Positions 50,990-63,188 are shown, numbered from the stretch's first letter. The stretch is DNA of 64,000 nt from Reticulitermes speratus (GCA_021186555.1 JAJKFL010000007.1:33531179-33595178), one strand, 5' to 3'. The notes: generated by a model not told the origin, from the letters alone. Translations and numbers: made by a program.

Positions 50990-51870
50990 GATAACCCTAC
51001 AATTGAAACGTTAATTTACACTATAAACTCACAATTTCACTTAAACCTGACGCTATGAATTCCAGAACTTCTCAAGAGACATCTTCGTAAATGTTGACGG
51101 TAAATTAGGACGCTGGAACGCCGACCGAAGCATAATCACCTCAATTGTATTTGACACGACACTCGCCCTGAAACCAATGCTAAAGTCCCAAGGTCTCATA
51201 TTCGTTTCCTGATAAATTATGACTTCTACAGAGACACAGGCAGTTGTAGGGGTACTACAGTAGCTTGTCAGTTGTAGTGGTACTACAGTAGCTTGTCAAC
51301 CAGATAACCCTACATATTAAACACGTTAATTTACCATAAATCACATATTCATGTAAATGACGCTCATGAATATGGTACTTCACAGTAGCTTCGTAAATGT
51401 TTAAATTACGTGGAACACCGAGTTCCATAATCACTCAATTGTATTTACAAGATCGCTCAGCTAATAGTGGTCTCATATCGCTTCCTAAATTATGAAATCT
51501 ACGGACACACAGTTTCATAAATACTTATTTATGTACTACAGTACTGTCAGTTTATAGTGGTACTACAGTAGCTTCGCTAATATTTAAATCACGGTACACG
51601 TGTTCCATAAATACATATTATGTACAAGATGTCAGTAATAGTGGTACTACAGTAGCTTCGCTAATATTTAAATCACGGTACACGGTTCCATAAATACATA
51701 TTATGTACAAGATGTCAGTAATAGTGGTACTACAGTAGCTTCGCTAATATTTAAATCACGGTACACGTGTTCCATAAATACATATTATGTACAAGATGTC
51801 AGTAATAGTGGTACTACAGTAGCTTCGCTAATATTTAAATCACGGTACACGTGTTCCATAAATACATATT
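50990..51870. repeat. Degenerating tandem repeat; copies differ by many small deletions
   Basis: A first copy (about 50993-51250) and a second (about 51303-51530) follow the same order of words (ATAACCCTACA, GTTAATTTAC, TCGTAAATGTT, CACTCAATTGTATTT), but the second lacks many single bases and groups. It then passes into a shorter 84-bp unit with CGCTAATATTTAAATCACGG repeated about four times. Confidence 0.75.
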
Positions 51871-51894
51871 CATAATTCACGTCAATAAATTAAA

Positions 51895-52150
51895 AACTCC
51901 CTCAAGCAGAACTATATAAAAAACAGCATTTTTAATATACCGTTACATGTTTCGGCCCTAATGGGCCATGGTCAGGCTTTAAATAAAAATATGTAAGAAA
52001 AGATAACTGATTTGTGTTACATGTCTCAGCCTTTGTGTGCGATTTCCTTTACATATTTTTCTACGAAGCCTAATTAAGGCTCAGGGCCGAAACACGTAGC
52101 AGATTAAAAATGTTATTTTTCATTAAATTGTGGTTATATTTGACGGTGTT
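51895..52150. repeat. Inverted pair of hammerhead-like hairpins
   Basis: The left carries, on minus, CCTGACCATGGCCC/GGGCC hairpin and GAAACATGTAA; the right carries, on plus, a CAGGGCC block and GAAACACGTAGC. The outer arms AACAGCATTTTTAAT and ATTAAAAATGTTATTT pair. Confidence 0.6.
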
Positions 52151-52185
52151 TTTAATGTATAGACATTAACGAACAAAAGTGGGTG

Positions 52186-52428
52186 TTTTTTTTTTGTGGT
52201 GAAGGGCCCCGCAGCAGATGCTACGGACGCACCGCAGCCTTAAGGCTTATTGTGCAACCCTGTGATGAAGATGACTAGTTTTTTTGGTTTTTCCAAGTAA
52301 GTAGCACCGGTGGAATGAAACTGACAGGGGAAAACCGAAGTACTCGGGGGGGAAAAACCTGTCCCAGTGCCACTTTGTCCACCACAAATCCCACATTGAC
52401 TGACCTGGGATGGAGCCCGGGACTCCGC
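52186..52428 (-). mobile_element. SINE family C, head truncated
   Basis: GAAGGGCCCCGCAGCAGATG to the box B region (CCGGGCTCCATCCCA on minus); the tRNA start is missing. Confidence 0.85.
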
Positions 52429-53095
52429 AAAGGAGGCGTTAACATTAAAACTATTTCATAATCAGATATTTTCTTGTATAATAATTTACTATAAGACACT
52501 TGTTACAGCCATTTTTTTATCAACCAAACCAGCTTGTTATAAGAGCAGCAACAACTCTGGGTGAAGACAGCCAGCTGATTACTGGTGATATTGAAATGGA
52601 GGAGGGAAGAGGAGATAATGCGGTGAATGAATTTCAATTGCAGTAAACAAAGAGAAACTGTGACATAATTCATTGTACGTATACAAACTGCGAATCCAGA
52701 GAATAAGAAATGTTGATGTTTGTCGAATGCTGCTTATATCGTGGTATTTGTCTATTTGATCCTATTAAGTTCCTGCAGTCTTAATACGAGGGTTTGAAGT
52801 GATAAAAATAATAGAGTTTTAACCGAATTGGGGGAGAAGGGGGTGATGAGACGTGAAGACTTGACTCCATCCAATGGTGATGATGTGATTTTTGTGGTCA
52901 ATTACTTTTCTGCTCCCTTTTTTTACACTTCCACCTCCCTAACCTAACCTCACTTCCTTTCCCACTGATTGCGTCAGCTGAGTCGAATTATATACTTAAT
53001 CCGAGATGAAGCTAGCTAAGAACAGCTCCAGGAGACTGCTTGAAGCAGAACGAGTTTATGCAAGTGTGTGCTATGCGCTCCAGTCATGTGGGGTT

Positions 53096-53380
53096 TATTT
53101 TTGTGGTGAAGGGCCCCGCAGCAGAAGCTACGGACGCACCGCAGCCTTAAGGCTTATTGTGCAACCCTATGATGAAGATGAGCAGTTTTCTTACCAAGTT
53201 TTACAAGTAATGGAGCAGCGGTGGAATGAAATTGACAGGGGAAAACCGAAGTACTCGGGAAAAAAAACCTGTCCCAGGGCCACTTTGTCCACCATAAATC
53301 CCACATGGACTGACCCGGGATCGAAACCGGGCTTTCGCGGTGAGAGGCCGGCGACTAACCGCCTTAGCCATGGCACGGCC
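53096..53380 (-). mobile_element. tRNA-derived SINE, family C, full length
   Basis: Head GGGCCGTGCCATGGCTAAGG on minus. Flanked by the perfect 11-base duplication catgtggggtt. Confidence 0.92.
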
Positions 53381-53621
53381 CATGTGGGGTTCCGACTAAC
53401 GCAATGTTGTTAGACAATATTTCGTGTTATTTCGGGCGTATTTCGAAAGTAAATCTTTACTTTAATCACGCTGGTCTGTCCGAAAGTATCAGCTACAACC
53501 TACGGGAACATACCGAACGTACGATAAATTTCGTAGTAATTTTTATTTTGGTTCATTTGATTCATTTTAAATTCACTTGACTTAAGGGTCTGACTGATTT
53601 GAGCATATATTTAAACCTTCT

Positions 53622-53901
53622 AAGGTAAAGGTAAAGTTCTCCCTACAAAAGGCCATGAAGTTCCAGAGGGGGAGTAGAGGTATAGCTCTACTCTTTCTTT
53701 AACTCTGGCACTAGATGAGGGTGGGTGGTCAACTTCACGCCCCGGCCGCTTTACCCCCGGGAAAGATACCCGGTACCCATTGTATAGGAGGTTGTGTGGG
53801 CCCCAGGGCCGGTCTGGACGGGTACGGAAACTGTCGCCCCCACCGGGATTTGATCCCCGGACCGTTCAGCCCGTAGCGAGTCGCTATACTGACTGAGCTA
53901 T
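53622..53901 (-). mobile_element. tRNA-derived SINE, family B
   Basis: Tail (AAAGGT)n, head ATAGCTCAGTCAGTATAGCG on minus, box B GGGGATCAAATCCC. Confidence 0.88.
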
Positions 53902-53924
53902 CTAAGATATTTTAATGAAATTTA

Positions 53925-54035
53925 ATATATTGCATAGCGGTTATGCTAAGGGGTGGACGATCCGGGTTTGATTCCCGGGGAGGGACAGAAGATTTGCCAC
54001 TTCTTGAGATATTTCCAATCCGGCTCTGAAAAATA
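53925..54035 (+). mobile_element. tRNA-like SINE fragment
   Basis: GCGGTTATGCTAAGGGGTGG and GGGTTTGATTCCCGG resemble a decayed SINE B head. The body diverges. Confidence 0.45.
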
Positions 54036-54039
54036 AACT

Positions 54040-55245
54040 ATTAGGGAGGCTTCATATTACAATATATGTCGGCTGTTTTGGCTTCAGAAAATCGCAACAT
54101 TTTAGACACTGCATTGCTCCCGTCTAACGGGTCTACGACAGCACGTCCTCCTGCTCCCTTTTCCACCTGAGGAAGATAGCACATCCCGTCTCCGAAACGC
54201 TGGGATTTTATTTTAGCCCGAAAGGATGGGCAATGTCCAAAATTTTTACGTTTATTACAATATATCATCTTTTGATTCTCCTGAAATTTAATTCGTGTAC
54301 AAACATTTTCAAAGTCGGTTGAGCGATCAGGCTCCAGACTCTGTCCAATGCTAAGCTTGTATTCGCAGCGTTGATACTTAGGGTTATGTTGTCACGGATT
54401 TTGTTGTTAAAATTTTGAGTTAATTTAAAGTGTTTTGTAACACAGTATTATGAATCATAAATACAAAATTATGGTCTTAAATCGACGAAGGGGGGCCACC
54501 CTGTTAAGTAGGTGTACATAGAGAGATAATACTAAAATGGATTTTGGTGTAATGAATAGACGTTTGGCGTGGTGTGAACTGACTCAGGGTATAGATTGTT
54601 GTTGGTTCTTTATGAAAACGATGACAGACACTCTGTTTATTCATGTCACTTCGAATTCTCGCAGAAGAATGCATTTCAAGCGCAGTTTTACTTTTCTCTC
54701 CACATTGCTCGCTCTTTTTCGAAAAGCCACGAAGTAGATAATGGAAAAAAAAAGCGTTTTTTATAATAATGTGCGAAGTTAGGGGAGGGTTTTCTGCATT
54801 ATAATTTTACAGGTCAGTACTTTTATACGTCCCTCTGGAAGACGAGAGTAGGGAAGTACCAGAAAATACCGGAGTATCTTTTTAAAATTTCAAAAAGGCA
54901 GTCAGGGCCACTTTTAACTGCAACTCATAAGTTGGAGATACGATCCCTATGTGTGTGTGAAGGGGGGGAGGGTACATGGGGGTACTTTTATGAGATTAAA
55001 TCTGTTTGCAGGGCTGGGGATTTTCTAACTCCATTTATATCAAAAGACAGGATTAATTAATTTGTTTCCAGAAGCTAATTATAGTGTGGGAAGGTGTAGG
55101 CTGTGCAGATAAAGTGAAAGCAAAATTTCAGAGATATAAACGATGATAATCTGATTGATGACGTCACTGCCTATCTGCAGTCTCTTTATATCTAAAAGCT
55201 ACATTTTAAATAAATACAATACGTAAGATATTATATTTTTATATA
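54040..55245. other. No gene recognised
   Basis: Contains a decayed CCTGAGGAAGATAG...GAAACGC motif near 54165-54215 between short inverted arms (ATTACAATATAT); otherwise unassigned. Confidence 0.5.
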
Positions 55246-55696
55246 CAATAGGCCCTCGATTTAACGGACTAATTGGGGGAAGGTGTGTCCGCTATTGCCG
55301 AAAGTACGTTAAATCGAATGTACTTTAAAAACATATATTAATAACGAACTTACAATGTACAGGGTGTATTAAAATGTTATTATAATGTATAAGTATCAAC
55401 AAAATGTTATTATAATGTACATTCAGTAATTTATACACGTCACTAAAACATCTGTTAAAAATAGAAAAATAAATTTACGACAGGAACCAAACTTTCATAT
55501 GTTTTCTACTGCCAACTGTAGAAGTAGTCTTGAAACAACCATCTACACTGTATTTCAATGCAAACTCCTTAAGTTTTTTTTTTTTTTTTTGCGAATGTCT
55601 GAGACTGTTTGCTTTTTGACTCTATAAATCTCGCACACATGTGCAACGGTTTTTTTGTCCGTTAAATCCGAAGTCCGTTAAATCGAGGGCCTGCTG
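55246..55696. mobile_element. Pogo-like MITE (second copy)
   Basis: ATAGGCCCTCGATTTAACGG at the left and TTAAATCGAGGGCCTGCTGT at the right. It differs from the 18740 copy by an inner replacement around a T-run at 55575. Confidence 0.82.
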
Positions 55697-56029
55697 TATC
55701 AGGAACCCGTCTGTATCTACCTGTTTCTATGAAGACAATATTATAGATACGAATTACTTCCCCGTTACCGTATTTGTCATCATTATCATCGATATCATTA
55801 TCATTATCGTTAAAGTTTGAGCTTTCCGGTCAGTGTCATCGTACTGCTCAGCAGTTTGACCCCTCAGTTTGACCCCTGTCAGTAGTTTCGGGCGTCCTGC
55901 TGAGTCTTCTGTCTGTCTGTGTGTGTGTGTGTGTGTGTGTGTGGTTGATTACTTCCGCAACTTGCTCTGAGGTTGCATTTTTCAACATGGCGTGTCTAAT
56001 AATTTTATTATTCGTAATTCTTATAGTTA

Positions 56030-56160
56030 ATTAGCTAGTCTAGAAATTCCCCATATTTTACAGAACCCGAAAGTTCCTTACCGCTTCCAGAAAATCCCGC
56101 CACTTTTACCTATTCTGAGCAAGCTCAATCCAATCCAAGACCTCCCAACCACGTTCTTTA
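56030..56160 (-). pseudogene. LINE 3'-end fragment
   Basis: The minus strand contains LDWIELAQNR-like sequence followed by the GAAACTTTCGGGTTC trailer. Confidence 0.5.
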
Positions 56161-56164
56161 ATGT

Positions 56165-56320
56165 AACTAACTAATTAACTTCACGAAGCACAGTCCTTCT
56201 TGAGAAGCTAACAGGTCGTCAGCTAGTCAAGAAATTCCCCGCGTTTTATGGAACCCGAAGGTTCATTACCGCACTGACAAGAGCCCGCCACCTGTCCCTA
56301 TCCAAAGAATCAGTCCAGGT
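56165..56320 (-). pseudogene. LINE 3'-end fragment (second, adjacent)
   Basis: Very close to the trailer at 40660-40800 (TTCTTGAGAAGCTAACAGGT, AAGAAATTCCCCGCGTTTTA). Confidence 0.55.
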
Positions 56321-56374
56321 CCAAGGCTTTGCGATATGTTTCGTAACATCGTATTTTTTTACGGTGAGGAGTTG

Positions 56375-56806
56375 TTAGCACCTCGCCCAACCCCCAAGCT
56401 GGAGGACCACCCCTTGTCGGCTTTCCGCAGCTATCCTCCATATCCGGAGGCCGTTCCTCCATCCGCAACCTGAGGACGCGCCATGCCGTGGTGACAGGGA
56501 CCGACTTATCGTGGTGACAGGGACCGACTTATCATGGCTTCCTTTAATATGCATGTTAATATTATGGAGTCTTTCTTTCGGGTTTCCACACCGAAACTCT
56601 GTACGCACCTCTCCTTTCCGCCATACGTAACATGTGTAGTTTTTCTTCTTTCGATCACCCGCATAAAGGAATATGTTTAGGTGCTTTCTACTCATTGTGT
56701 CAATATTTTTTTCTTTAATATATATATATGTATATACAGCCACATTTCTGCGAAATTTCTTCTCTGCAGTTTCCATTCTTTGTTCTTGTCTTGTCATTGT
56801 ATACAA
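56375..56806 (-). pseudogene. Possible LINE-related fragment
   Basis: A 143-codon frame with RMETAEKKFRRNVA near the start, similar to LINE tails that read MRFLR..AGYT, then an unrelated C-terminal part SSGCGWRNG and VVLQLGGWARC. Probably two repeat pieces joined. Confidence 0.35.
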
Positions 56807-57344
56807 TTCAGTGCTGTGTGTGACTGTTCGTATGGCAACACCTTCATAAAGTTTTAATGGCGTTTCGTTCCCTTCCTTCTATAAGAGTCTGCTGTCTGTC
56901 CCATAGACGTTAGTAAATATGTTTCATTTTGTCTTCAAGTCTTTATTCTCAAAATGTACAAAGCATTTAAAACGAGGATGGGAGAGATAATATTAAAGTG
57001 TATTATAAAAAAAACATTTTGTGGGGACATAGCCTAGATTGAACTGTCTCAATACAGAGTCCGATGACGGGCTTTTAGGAAAGATTGGATTCCTGATACA
57101 TTTGCCACAAAATATGTAGAAAATATTAAATTAGAAATTGTGACTGCCGTGTACAGAAACACGTAACAAAAAAAAAAGCTTGGCTGTATTTTCTGTTCAT
57201 CGTTTAAAGCACTGTAGCAACTTTTTTCCTCCTGTTACAACATCAAAATCTCTGCGTTTTGTCCATACAATCTGTACGCCTCTTCTGTAAGTTTCTCCAC
57301 TCTGCACCCTTTATTTCCCTGAACAGCATTAATCCATATAACAT

Positions 57345-57420
57345 ACAGAGAGTCACTCGACACTAGATGTTAAACGTGTTGCCTCTAGTGTCAAGTGGCT
57401 TTTGCAACACCCTGTATATT
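57345..57420. mobile_element. Short inverted-repeat MITE
   Basis: Related to 14638-14725: CTCGACACTAGATG faces GCCTCTAGTGTCAAG, ending ACACCCTGTATA. Confidence 0.6.
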
Positions 57421-57581
57421 TCATAGAAATTTGAGTGTTCGTCGCGTTAAAATGGACCAGACCTGGTGCAATCTTTGAGGAAGAAATAACTGATTCAGTA
57501 AATATCTTGAAGTATGCTTAATCTTATTTTAAACAAGTTAGGAATGGGACTTCACGAAGGATAATATCCGGAAAGATGTCT

Positions 57582-58075
57582 TATATTCGTGCTAGGCAGG
57601 ATGCTCGTGACGTTCTCATTATATTCGTGCTAGGCAGGATGCTCGTGACGTTCTCATTATATTCGTGCTAGGCAGGATGCTCGTGACGTTCTCATTATAT
57701 TCGTGCTAGGCAGGATGCTCGTGACATTCTCATTATATTCGTGCTAGGCAGGATGCTCGTGACGTTCTCATTATATTCGTGCTAGGCAGGATGCTCGTGA
57801 CGTTCTCATTATATCCGTGCTAGACAGGATGCTCGTGACGTTCTCATTATATTCGTGCTAGACAGGATGCTCGTGACGTTCTCATTATATCCGTGCTAGG
57901 CAGGATGCTCGTGACGTTCTCATTATATTCGTGCTAGGCAGGATGCTCGTGACGTTCTCATTATATTCGTGCTAGGCAGGATGCTCGTGACGTTCTCATA
58001 TCCGTGCTAGGCAGGATGCTCGTGACGTTCTCATTATATTCGTGCTAGGCAGGATGCTCGTGACGTTCTCATTAT
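57582..58075. repeat. 38-bp minisatellite, 13 copies
   Basis: Unit TTATATTCGTGCTAGGCAGG then ATGCTCGTGACGTTCTCA. Confidence 0.95.
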
Positions 58076-60317
58076 AATGTAGAAAGATTAGGAAGTAAAT
58101 ATATGGATTAGGGTACAGATAAAATATTGGGTTAAAAGGGAAAGAAAGAGCATAAAAATTAAATTATAGGGTTTCTACGAGTGAGACAGGAATCTTACTA
58201 CAGGAAGAAGAATTATCTATTAGAACGTTTATACTTTTTCTTTTCTTCTTTTTTCTTCATGAAAAAAAAGGAAATAAAGTCTTAAGGGCGAGATTTGCAG
58301 GGAGAGACAAGGAATGATTCTTGCGGATCTACGAGTTCTCTTTGGCCACTGTGGGTTTTGCTTTTTTGGAATATCTGGCTAGCAATGACAAATAGCTCAC
58401 ATTACTGCAAATATAGCTAGAGCTAAGCCGTACAGACGTCGACTAGGCTTCAGATAAGGAAAAGTCTACGTGCTTCGTTGCTTTTAAAAGGCTTGTTACC
58501 ACAGTCCTGCCTCCTGGCGTTTTAAATTAAAGGAAATATAGACAATTATAATGCAATTATACGCGTTAGCTACTCATCACAGGCCCACAGCGTATTTAAT
58601 AGGGAACATGAACCAAATGACCAGGGTTCGACTCATAGGAACTTAACGTCTTTATCGTCACGTTCAGTCCGTTCTCAGGGCCCGCCATTGATCATATAGG
58701 CTACAGCTGGCATCTACTTTGTATTCCCACGGGCAAAACGACCAAATCTTGAAGCTGATGACTTATCATATTTCAATGCTGGAGTTTGAAATAGTTGGAG
58801 GTTTATCTCTATGTCCGTTTTACACCTTTGTAGCAAAGTTTTACGATAAGTGACAATATTCTAATAATAATGCAATTCAATTCAATTCAATTCTGGTTTA
58901 TTAATGTGCCAAGTCAACAGCCAGATGGCCAATTACAGAAGCAGCACAACAAACAGACACAAATAACAATGGACAAGAAACAGGACAAGAATAAAACTAA
59001 TAATAATAATAATAATAATAATACGGAAAATAATATTTGTCATAGACGCCAACTTTTCAATACAGAGAGTAAAGGAAAGCAAAGAGTTTCATATTTTCTG
59101 ACATTCATTTGTGCATACTGGGGAAATTTATACTTAACTTTTGGTATATTTTCCGTGCATACTGAGAATCTGCTGAATATCATAAAATTAAAATTAAATT
59201 AACCATCAGTACATTGCAGAATATATGGGCCTAATTATTGTAAAAATATTACTGAGATGTTGTTGGGAAATGTGTTTTTTTTTTGTATAAAATTATTTCT
59301 TACAGAATTAGAGTCAAGATTTCGTAGAAAAGAAAGGGGTTAAGAGGTAAACAAATGAATGGAAAGTAGATCAGAAAGGAAAAGGAATAATATTATATTA
59401 ATGGGAAGTAAGAAATTTGTCAAAACTGTAATAGAAGTTGATGACATTCCCAACTCTCTGTTCTTTAAGCGAAACCCTTCAATTCCACTAGCTGAATGAA
59501 ATGAGAGCGTAATGAGAAGGCCCTTCTTACCACACTTTTTTTATCTTCAAAATTACTTGACGAATTTTGATTCAATTTGAACTGGTAGGTGTTTTCCAGA
59601 GATATATAGCGAATTTATTTTAGTCACATACGGATATAATTAATATCTATCGCTTCTATTTCATATATTTTCTATAGTTCTATCGTGTATATTTAACAAA
59701 AAAAAAAAAGGACGGATCATTTACAGTGACGCCACCCAGTAAAGGTTGCATAATGCATCCAAATTTCCAACACAACAAGTGACTGAGCCATGCTCAGTGC
59801 GTCGTTAGACAGAGTGCCCCCATTTAACAAGAAGCTTGGGGACGGCTCAATAATAGGAAACTCAGATTGATGGAGCTACACGCTACTTTTCCTCGCACAC
59901 GTTTCCAAATCTTCGTTTGTCGACCATAAGACCGAGGAAGAAGCAGAATAAGAACTAGAGGGAGAGGTAGAAGAAAAAATCTCTGTTCCCATTTCGACTG
60001 TAGTAGGTTATTATATGTTTGTATGTATGTAGAGAACGTATATAATGGCTTTATATATAATTTAGCACACCACCGAATGTCGGCCATTATTCGTTATCTC
60101 TGGGCGCGAAAATACAGAGCGGCGGCAGTTTCGCGTGGCGTGCCACATCAAATGGATCCAGTCTACTTAATGTTGCTTATGACTGCGTCTCGGGGCCAGC
60201 GGCGACAGCGCGTCCGTAGTTTATGTTAAAAGGCCTAGCACAAAAATAAGTAATTTGAATTAAATTTAATAATAAAGTTTAATCTTTCACATTATATTCA
60301 CCGTGCATTCTGTCTTA
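58076..60317. other. No gene recognised
   Basis: AT-rich sequence with an (AATTC)n start at 58871 and an (AAT)n run at 58997. Frames here are short and compositional. Confidence 0.5.
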
Positions 60318-60368
60318 TATAATAGCTCTTGTTTTAACCAACACATGCACTACAATTTTGTCGTCATA

Positions 60369-60451
60369 TACAGGGCATACACAAAAGAATGGTGCGGTTT
60401 CAATAGAATTCTCTTTTGATACCGCACCATTCTTTGTGTATGCCCTGTGTA
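60369..60451. mobile_element. Palindromic MITE
   Basis: TACAGGGCATACACAAAAGA and its complement, inserted in the left arm of the 60318-60652 inverted repeat. Confidence 0.85.
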
Positions 60452-60550
60452 CCTCTACATGTTTTTATAGTGAACATAGTTCATCTCGTTTTAACATTGA
60501 ATGTGAACCAACTATTATAGTGGATGTGTAGTCTGTGTTTATATACTTTG

Positions 60551-60598
60551 ATCCCCCCTGATGATGACTAATAAGTAGTCGAAACATATGTAGGGGTA
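60551..60598 (+). ncRNA. Hammerhead-ribozyme-like motif (best copy)
   Basis: CCCC (stem I), CTGATGA (60558-60564), T, GACTA/TAGTC hairpin, GAAA (60581-60584), CATATG stem III, TA, GGGG (stem I). The predicted cleavage is after GTA. All invariant core bases are present; the only departure is the extra T before stem II. Confidence 0.5.
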
Positions 60599-60649
60599 TA
60601 TATGACGACAAAGGTGTAGTGCATGTGTTGGTTAAAATAAAAGCTATTA

Positions 60650-60733
60650 TACAGTGCATACACAAAATAATGGTGCGGTATCAATAGTGAATTCACTGAT
60701 GATATCGCACCATTCTTTTGTGTATGCCCTGTA
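60650..60733. mobile_element. Palindromic MITE
   Basis: TACAGTGCATACACAAAATA and near-complement, abutting the right arm of the inverted repeat. Confidence 0.85.
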
Positions 60734-60868
60734 TAAGTTTAATCTGTTTATAACACATTTTTCATAATGAAATCATGAGCAGATTTTAATAATCTTGTTT
60801 TGTATCAATAACGGATACGCCGTTGTATTTTTAACGATTAATTACAGAAACTGCCACCAAAAGCAACT

Positions 60869-61131
60869 ACAGTCGAACCCGGTTATAACGACATCGGTTT
60901 ATACGACACCTCGTCTATAACGTCATATATTCTGTGGTACCAATCAATTCCTCGCTGTTACAGTCGAACCCGGTTATAACGACATCGGTTTATGCGACAC
61001 CTCGTCTATAGCGTCAGATATTCTGTGGTACTGTTAACCATAACATTATACTCCTCGGTTATAACAACACTCGTTTATGACGACACAAAGCATTCAGTCC
61101 TTTTCGTGACGTTATATCCGAGTTCGACTGT
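60869..61131. mobile_element. Two pogo-like MITEs in tandem, first truncated
   Basis: ACAGTCGAACCCGGTTATAA occurs at 60870 and again at 60959. The second copy runs to CCGAGTTCGACTGTA at 61131. Confidence 0.75.
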
Positions 61132-62796
61132 ATATATATTGAACAAGAATATCCTGTTAATAATAAGCTACATGTTTCGGCCCAAGATAGACATCATTGG
61201 ATTTTATATAAGAGGAAGTAAAATTGGTTATTATTACAGGTATGTAATAATAACCAATTTTCTTTCCTTTTGTAGTCTTTATATTTCACTCCCCTTTCCT
61301 CAATGGTTGCCTTTGTTTAGGCAATTATTAAGTCTGGAACTAACTCCATTGATCAGGGACATTCTTGGAAAACTAGTGGGTACTCAAGTAGTTAGCAGAT
61401 TTTAATAGAACTTAATAGTTTGTGACGAAGGTTATTCGAGGCTAAAAAGCCACATCCAGTCCACACCTTCATAAACTACCTATTTAATATCAGTTTTATA
61501 CAGTCCTTCCATCTACTGCTAGGTCAACCAAATTGTCACTTCCATTCAGGATTTTAGACTCAAATTCTCTATTTTTAATTCCAAGGGCTGCAACGGGTAC
61601 TTTCTCTGAGGGTACAGTGAGGCGTGACAATGATCATTCACCCAAATCTTGCTTCGATATTAAGAATGACTGGATCTGTGACCTCACTCCCACATATGTT
61701 TTAATGGCCTGCGCAGGGAAGAATTTGTATTTTTCGTTTCTAGTATTTGTACCAGCTGTCCTGCAGACATTATTCTATTTCGTGACCGTAATTAAATTTG
61801 GTTATATTTAAAAGTTATACAAATTATGAAAATCCATATTGTGTACTTGTAATTTTGTCCCGTATGCTTTAGTTTCGCTCTCTTACGTCCACATGTGTTT
61901 GTTATCTTCAGTAGCCTTTTCTCAAACTTTTGTACTGTGTGTTCCTCCATTTGAAGGCGTGAAATAAAATTTTATAGACATGCAGAATAAAAGGTAAAAT
62001 TATATATATATATATTTCTTTACATTTTAGTGTTATTTTGTGATAAAAATTCATTTGCTTATAGTGCTTTTATTATGTTATTGAAGTGTGATACTGCAAT
62101 AACTGGTTTCTGAAGTATTTTTCCAGATACTTTCTAAACTAGTCATATACTTCTTTTGCTTGTTATGGAAAACGTTTTGGCCTACTGAAAATCTTGCTCA
62201 TAGTAAGTTTAGAAAAACCCCATGAATTTTTGTACATATAATGTTCTATAATGTTATATGTTATTTTGCCAAAAAATCCTCCTTTGTAATAATAATAATA
62301 ATAATAATAATAAATCTGAACATTGCCTCAAAACATATAATGATAATGGAAACTTATGTCTTATGAATTTCGAAACTTTTAACTTTTTATTTTAACCCCT
62401 TCACAATACAACTAAATTTTGACTTTGTCATTTCTTGATTTTATATCAGACAAGTCTGCTTTATTGAAGAGATGAACAGCCGTGAATACAATTTGCGAAT
62501 ATTGATAACGTCTGACGTAGATGTTAACACAGAAAGTGTGAAACAATTTGGTAGCTAAAAGCAAAATAAGCTAAAGGACAATATGTATGTACTTAAATCT
62601 CTCCGTGTAGTAATTAGCACCTCTTTCAAATGATATTAGTCGGTAGATGGATAATGCTCATTAGCTTTGGTTTTGTGTAGTGGAAAAAAAATATATAGGT
62701 TATTCTTCTGCTGATGAGTGTGTCTGTTTTGTGCTTCTTATGTATTTTAGTAGGTAATGCTTCTCTAATTTATGTTTTTTTAATAATAATAATAAC
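61132..62796. other. No gene recognised
   Basis: A hairpin-linked CTACATGTTTCGGCCC remnant lies at 61172-61187 and an (AAT)n run at 62286-62310. The 92-codon frame at 61533 resembles nothing known to me. Confidence 0.5.
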
Positions 62797-63188
62797 CATG
62801 GCTCGACAGCCCTATATGGGCTTGGGCCTCCTCTTTCCGAGGTTACTTGGTCTTGTGCATTTGTGGCAGTGAGTGACCAGCCCACTGGCCGCGCTGTTCG
62901 ACTCAATCCTGATGTGATTGCCAGAGCCATCTGGCAGTCAGTCAGGAGACTTGGGTGAGAAATGGCCGCTGAATTTTGCTTACGAGCATTACTAGTTCTA
63001 TTCATGCCCGTAAGGTTCTTTTACATGCCGTAAATCTACGACATGGGACTGACGGCTTTACTTCCCCTCCGAAGGAAGTGTTGCTACGGATTTTTATCAC
63101 CCTTAAAAATCCATCGACTTCGGTCGGGATCGAACCCGCGAACCTTGGGTCCAGTGGCGAGCAGGCTAACCACTAGTCCACCGAGGTG
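62797..63188 (-). mobile_element. tRNA-derived SINE, family D, full length
   Basis: The 3' end GGCTGTCGAGCCATGG is shared with family E. Head CCTCGGTGGACTAGTGGTTA and box B GCGGGTTCGATCCCG on minus. Flanks ttttttaata on both sides. Confidence 0.9.

Larger units (their letters stand above)
60318..60652. repeat. Long inverted repeat with hammerhead-like centre, carrying an inserted MITE
   Basis: Left arm 60318-60369 (TTTTAACCAACACATGCACT, TTTTGTCGTCATATA) pairs with right arm 60596-60650 (TATATATGACGACAAAGGTG, AGTGCATGTGTTGGTTAAAA). The centre has CTGATGA at 60558. Confidence 0.85.

Noticed and set aside
56375..56806. A 143-codon frame taken as a possible host gene
   Set aside because: The start resembles a LINE tail and the end matches low-complexity repeat sequence; no conserved domain is seen.
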